Source: Verrucomicrobiota bacterium (GTDB lineage Bacteria > Verrucomicrobiota > Verrucomicrobiia > Verrucomicrobiales > DEV007). From it: DNA of 56,464 nt. The first letter of the stretch is position 1, and every line of letters begins with the position of its first letter. Below are positions 54,494 to 56,464 of this stretch, piece after piece. The notes under the pieces are model-generated. The model was not told the DNA's origin, did not search any database, and worked only from the letters and a program-made list of their open reading frames with translations. The translations under genes were made by a program, and so were the position numbers. The stretch spans positions 1 through 56,464 of the forward strand of contig JAHDID010000010.1 of assembly GCA_020630975.1 (NCBI GenBank), read 5' to 3'.

Positions 54494-55075
54494 TTACGGC
54501 TTGGGCGGGTGCATGGGAGGTAGCCCCCGGCGCTCATAGGGCTCTCCAGGATAGAAGAGAAAGCCGGGGTTGGCACTGATCAGCTCGTAGCGACTCAAGC
54601 GGAAAGAAGGTAGCACTAGATCAGAATTGGGGTCGTAGATCTTCTCTGAGGTGAAGGCCCCCCACATCTTGTACTCGTGATTGTGGTCAAATCCATGGGC
54701 ACGGTTCCCATCGGCAGGAGTCTCAGGTAAGCGGTCTGGCTGACGCAAAGATGCCTCGTCCATGACGAAGAGTGTTGCTTTGTCCCAAGTCTGTCGCGGC
54801 TTACGGATGTAGCCCCAATAGCGCGTGCCGTCTGTGAACCAGCGGCGAGCGATGTAGTGGTCGCCAGGGGTCTCCATAGCGATCTGCTGGTTGCGAGACT
54901 GCACTGCAGGAGACTTCATCTTCGAGGCGGGTAGCGCCTTGGCTCTGCCGCTGCTAGATGTGCCAGTCGTCTGGCAGGATGTCAGGACCGTACCGAGCAG
55001 AGCTAGTAGTAGCGCTAGAGTGATCCTAGAGGCAGGGACTTTCTGGTTTTCTGTCGGTTGTGTCGTATTAGCCAT
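54494..55075 (-). CDS. Lipoprotein of unknown function
   Basis: A 193-residue protein with a lipobox at its N-terminus (LALLLALLGTVLTSC), so it is probably a lipid-anchored envelope protein. The rest has ARRWFTDGTRYWGYIRKPRQ and a Pro-rich end (RRGLPPMHPPKP). No family recognised. It lies 40 bp upstream of the kinase gene on the same strand. Confidence 0.75.
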   Translation of the reverse strand: MANTTQPTENQKVPASRITLALLLALLGTVLTSCQTTGTSSSGRAKALPASKMKSPAVQSRNQQIAMETPGDHYIARRWFTDGTRYWGYIRKPRQTWDKATLFVMDEASLRQPDRLPETPADGNRAHGFDHNHEYKMWGAFTSEKIYDPNSDLVLPSFRLSRYELISANPGFLFYPGEPYERRGLPPMHPPKP

Positions 55076-55152
55076 CCGTGTTGTGCTTCAGTGAGGAAGA
55101 TAGGATGAAACACCGATCGCGCAATCTGGATGTGACAGCTATTTTCGCAGAT

Positions 55153-55443
55153 TTATTTCCGGTTTTTCTCCTGTTTGAGAAAGAGGGGCAGCAGTTCGGC
55201 CTCGATCCAAGCAAAAGCGGCATCGGTTCCTTCGGTTTGATAAATGGTGCCGATCTGGGCCTCCACTTTGGTTGGGTTACCGACATTGGCGAGAAAGGCA
55301 TTGCAGGTCATGCGTTTGGCCATCTCTCCAGAGACTGTGCCATGGTTTTTGAGGATCCAGTTGCGAGCATAAAGCTCTAGGATGCAGTCGCCTATCCAAG
55401 CTAGCTCTTGGTCGCGGCGTTTTTGGTCGGGAGAGGCAGGCAT
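55153..55443 (-). CDS. Mini-RNase III-like protein
   Basis: A 96-residue protein with the RNase III signature ELAWIGDCILELYARNW and the second catalytic segment VEAQIGTIYQTEGTDAAFAWIEAELLPLF. It lacks a double-strand RNA-binding domain, as in mini-RNase III, and is shorter than those. Substrate RNA unknown; a role in ribosomal RNA maturation is possible. Its ATG overlaps the Hsp33-like stop as TAATG. Confidence 0.75.
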   Translation of the reverse strand: MPASPDQKRRDQELAWIGDCILELYARNWILKNHGTVSGEMAKRMTCNAFLANVGNPTKVEAQIGTIYQTEGTDAAFAWIEAELLPLFLKQEKNRK

Positions 55444-56264
55444 TAGCTAGATGGGTTTTGTTGTTTTTCCAGGTAAGCATCGAGCATCTCGCGTGTCACT
55501 GCGTAGCGAGCAGCGCAGCGCGGGCAGGTGAGTATAGCAGGGGCGTCGCTATCGCCGAAGACTTCGTCTCTGGACTCAGCAGATAGGTTGCCTAGCATGG
55601 GGAGTAGCTTGAGTAGGCTGCAGCCGCAGTCAAAGGTGTACTGCCGAGTCTCTAGCAGGCTTAGTTCCTCTGTTTTGTCCATCTCGCGGATGGCTTCATC
55701 GGAGAGGCTGTCAAACCACTCCATATCACAATCTGGCTGAGCTGTGATCATGACGAAGTCTTCTTCATCGTAGCGGAAGACTCTGGCTGGGCGCTGCTCG
55801 CTTTGCTCGTAGTAGTCCTCCAGTATGGAGAATAAGCTAGTGTGGTTGGCCTCGATAGTGCTTTGTCGCGTCGGCTGGCCATCGGCTGTGGCTTGGGAGA
55901 AGAAGAGATTTTTGTCATTCTTACGCACATCTTCGGTGAACAGGCGTCCGGTTAGATTGCCCAGGCGGTTGCTTCCAGTCACGAATAGATTGTAGCGCGG
56001 GTCCTGCCAGCTGAGTGTCCAGGCTGCAGATTCATTGCGTGGACGAGATGCCAAGTGTAGCCCTAGAGCTGCAAGAGCTTCTTTCAGTTGGGTATCGAGC
56101 TGGCCATCTTCTTGCTGGATGCTGTGCTGCATCAGATGCAGGTAATAATCGCGATAGATCGTGCTAAAATCGGCGCGCACTGCCAAGGCGTTGCGATGAC
56201 GCACGAAGTAGCAGCGTACTTCGATAGGTTCATTTTCGGACTCTTTGTTTGGGTCGTTTAGCAT
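55443..56264 (-). CDS. Hsp33 family redox chaperone-like protein
   Basis: The 273-residue protein has the Hsp33 C-terminal zinc-switch pattern: CGC in FDCGCSLLKLLPMLGNL and CPRC in ILTCPRCAARYAVTREML, separated by 35 residues. The N-terminal domain is only weakly similar to Hsp33 as I recall it (YYLHLMQHS, NRLGNLTGRLF). Hsp33 is a holding chaperone activated by oxidation. ATG 56264 was chosen over a TTG 13 codons upstream. It is cotranslated with the mini-RNase III-like gene. Confidence 0.8.
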   Translation of the reverse strand: MLNDPNKESENEPIEVRCYFVRHRNALAVRADFSTIYRDYYLHLMQHSIQQEDGQLDTQLKEALAALGLHLASRPRNESAAWTLSWQDPRYNLFVTGSNRLGNLTGRLFTEDVRKNDKNLFFSQATADGQPTRQSTIEANHTSLFSILEDYYEQSEQRPARVFRYDEEDFVMITAQPDCDMEWFDSLSDEAIREMDKTEELSLLETRQYTFDCGCSLLKLLPMLGNLSAESRDEVFGDSDAPAILTCPRCAARYAVTREMLDAYLEKQQNPSS

Positions 56265-56340
56265 TGGTATCGTGGAGCATAGAGCGCTTTGTGTTAGGCT
56301 CAAGCTTCTAGGTTCGATTTGATCGCCTTTGAAAATATGT

Positions 56341-56464
56341 TTGGACGCGCCTACTTACCGCAATTGGACGCGCCTACTTACCGCAATTGGACGCGCCTAC
56401 TTACCGCAATTGGACGCGCCTACTTACCGCAATTGGACGCGCCTACTTACCGCAATTGGACGCG
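56341..56464. repeat. 23-bp tandem repeat array running off the window
   Basis: Five complete and one partial copy of a 23-bp unit beginning TTGGACGCGCCTACTTACCG and ending CAA. The copies are identical and abut with no spacers, so this is a minisatellite, not a CRISPR array. The right end is outside the window. Confidence 0.97.

Noticed and set aside
56341-56464. CRISPR array
   Set aside because: The 23-bp units abut with no spacers, and no cas genes are present, so it is a tandem repeat.

Overview
The window looks like a chromosomal segment of a marine-type Verrucomicrobiota bacterium (class Verrucomicrobiae is my best guess). The inference rests on gene content: three secreted sulfatases, a PmoA-type DUF6807 protein, a sialate O-acetylesterase, a phytanoyl-CoA dioxygenase/epimerase/Gfo-Idh trio, a eukaryote-like UDP-sugar pyrophosphorylase, an ECF-type sigma factor and a Ser/Thr kinase beside a kinase-like Sel1 protein. 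Shine-Dalgarno sequences are weak before many genes, and short dispersed repeats are common. No rRNA, tRNA, CRISPR array, integrase or transposase was seen.

Layout. 1-7.6 kb: a macrodomain-like protein, a sulfatase with an unusual active-site motif, a coupled small-protein/HNH nuclease pair, a thioredoxin-like gene interrupted by one in-frame TGA that is best explained as a selenocysteine codon, and a three-gene sugar-type catabolic operon. 7.6-18.3 kb, all minus strand: a TPR protein, a hybrid histidine kinase, a sialate O-acetylesterase, a small membrane protein, a sulfatase and a PmoA-like protein, which together look like glycan sensing and breakdown. 18.5-23.1 kb, minus strand: a cluster headed by a GbsR/MarR-type regulator, with a DCC-MBOAT fusion, two paralogous four-helix membrane proteins, a TIGR01777 epimerase, a DoxX-like protein and a UPF0158 protein. 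Two nearly identical palindromes abut two start codons in it. A fatty-acid-hydroxylase-type membrane enzyme is divergent. 24.4-32.9 kb: a GNAT protein, a secreted esterase, an AAA ATPase, a large VIT-domain protein, a secretin-like secreted protein and a UDP-sugar pyrophosphorylase. 32.9-33.4 kb is a long noncoding gap with a candidate small RNA. 33.4-36.5 kb: an AlgX/AlgI-like polysaccharide O-acetylation pair. 36.5-43.2 kb: dihydroorotase and a type IV pilus/type II secretion set (two GspE-type ATPases, one GspF, one pseudopilin). 43.2-56.3 kb: a third sulfatase, three tiny membrane proteins, an FHA protein, a sigma factor, an ABC ATPase, RdgB, a 1336-residue repeat protein, a Ser/Thr kinase, a lipoprotein and a coupled mini-RNase III/Hsp33-like pair. 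The window ends inside a 23-bp tandem repeat array.

The signals most worth following are the candidate selenoprotein with a CxU motif and a SECIS-like hairpin, the palindrome-controlled GbsR membrane cluster, a doublet of direct repeats spaced exactly 21 bp at four places next to genes, and the candidate small RNA with its own promoter and terminator-like stem. All functional calls come from reading the sequence and knowledge of protein families; no database search was possible.
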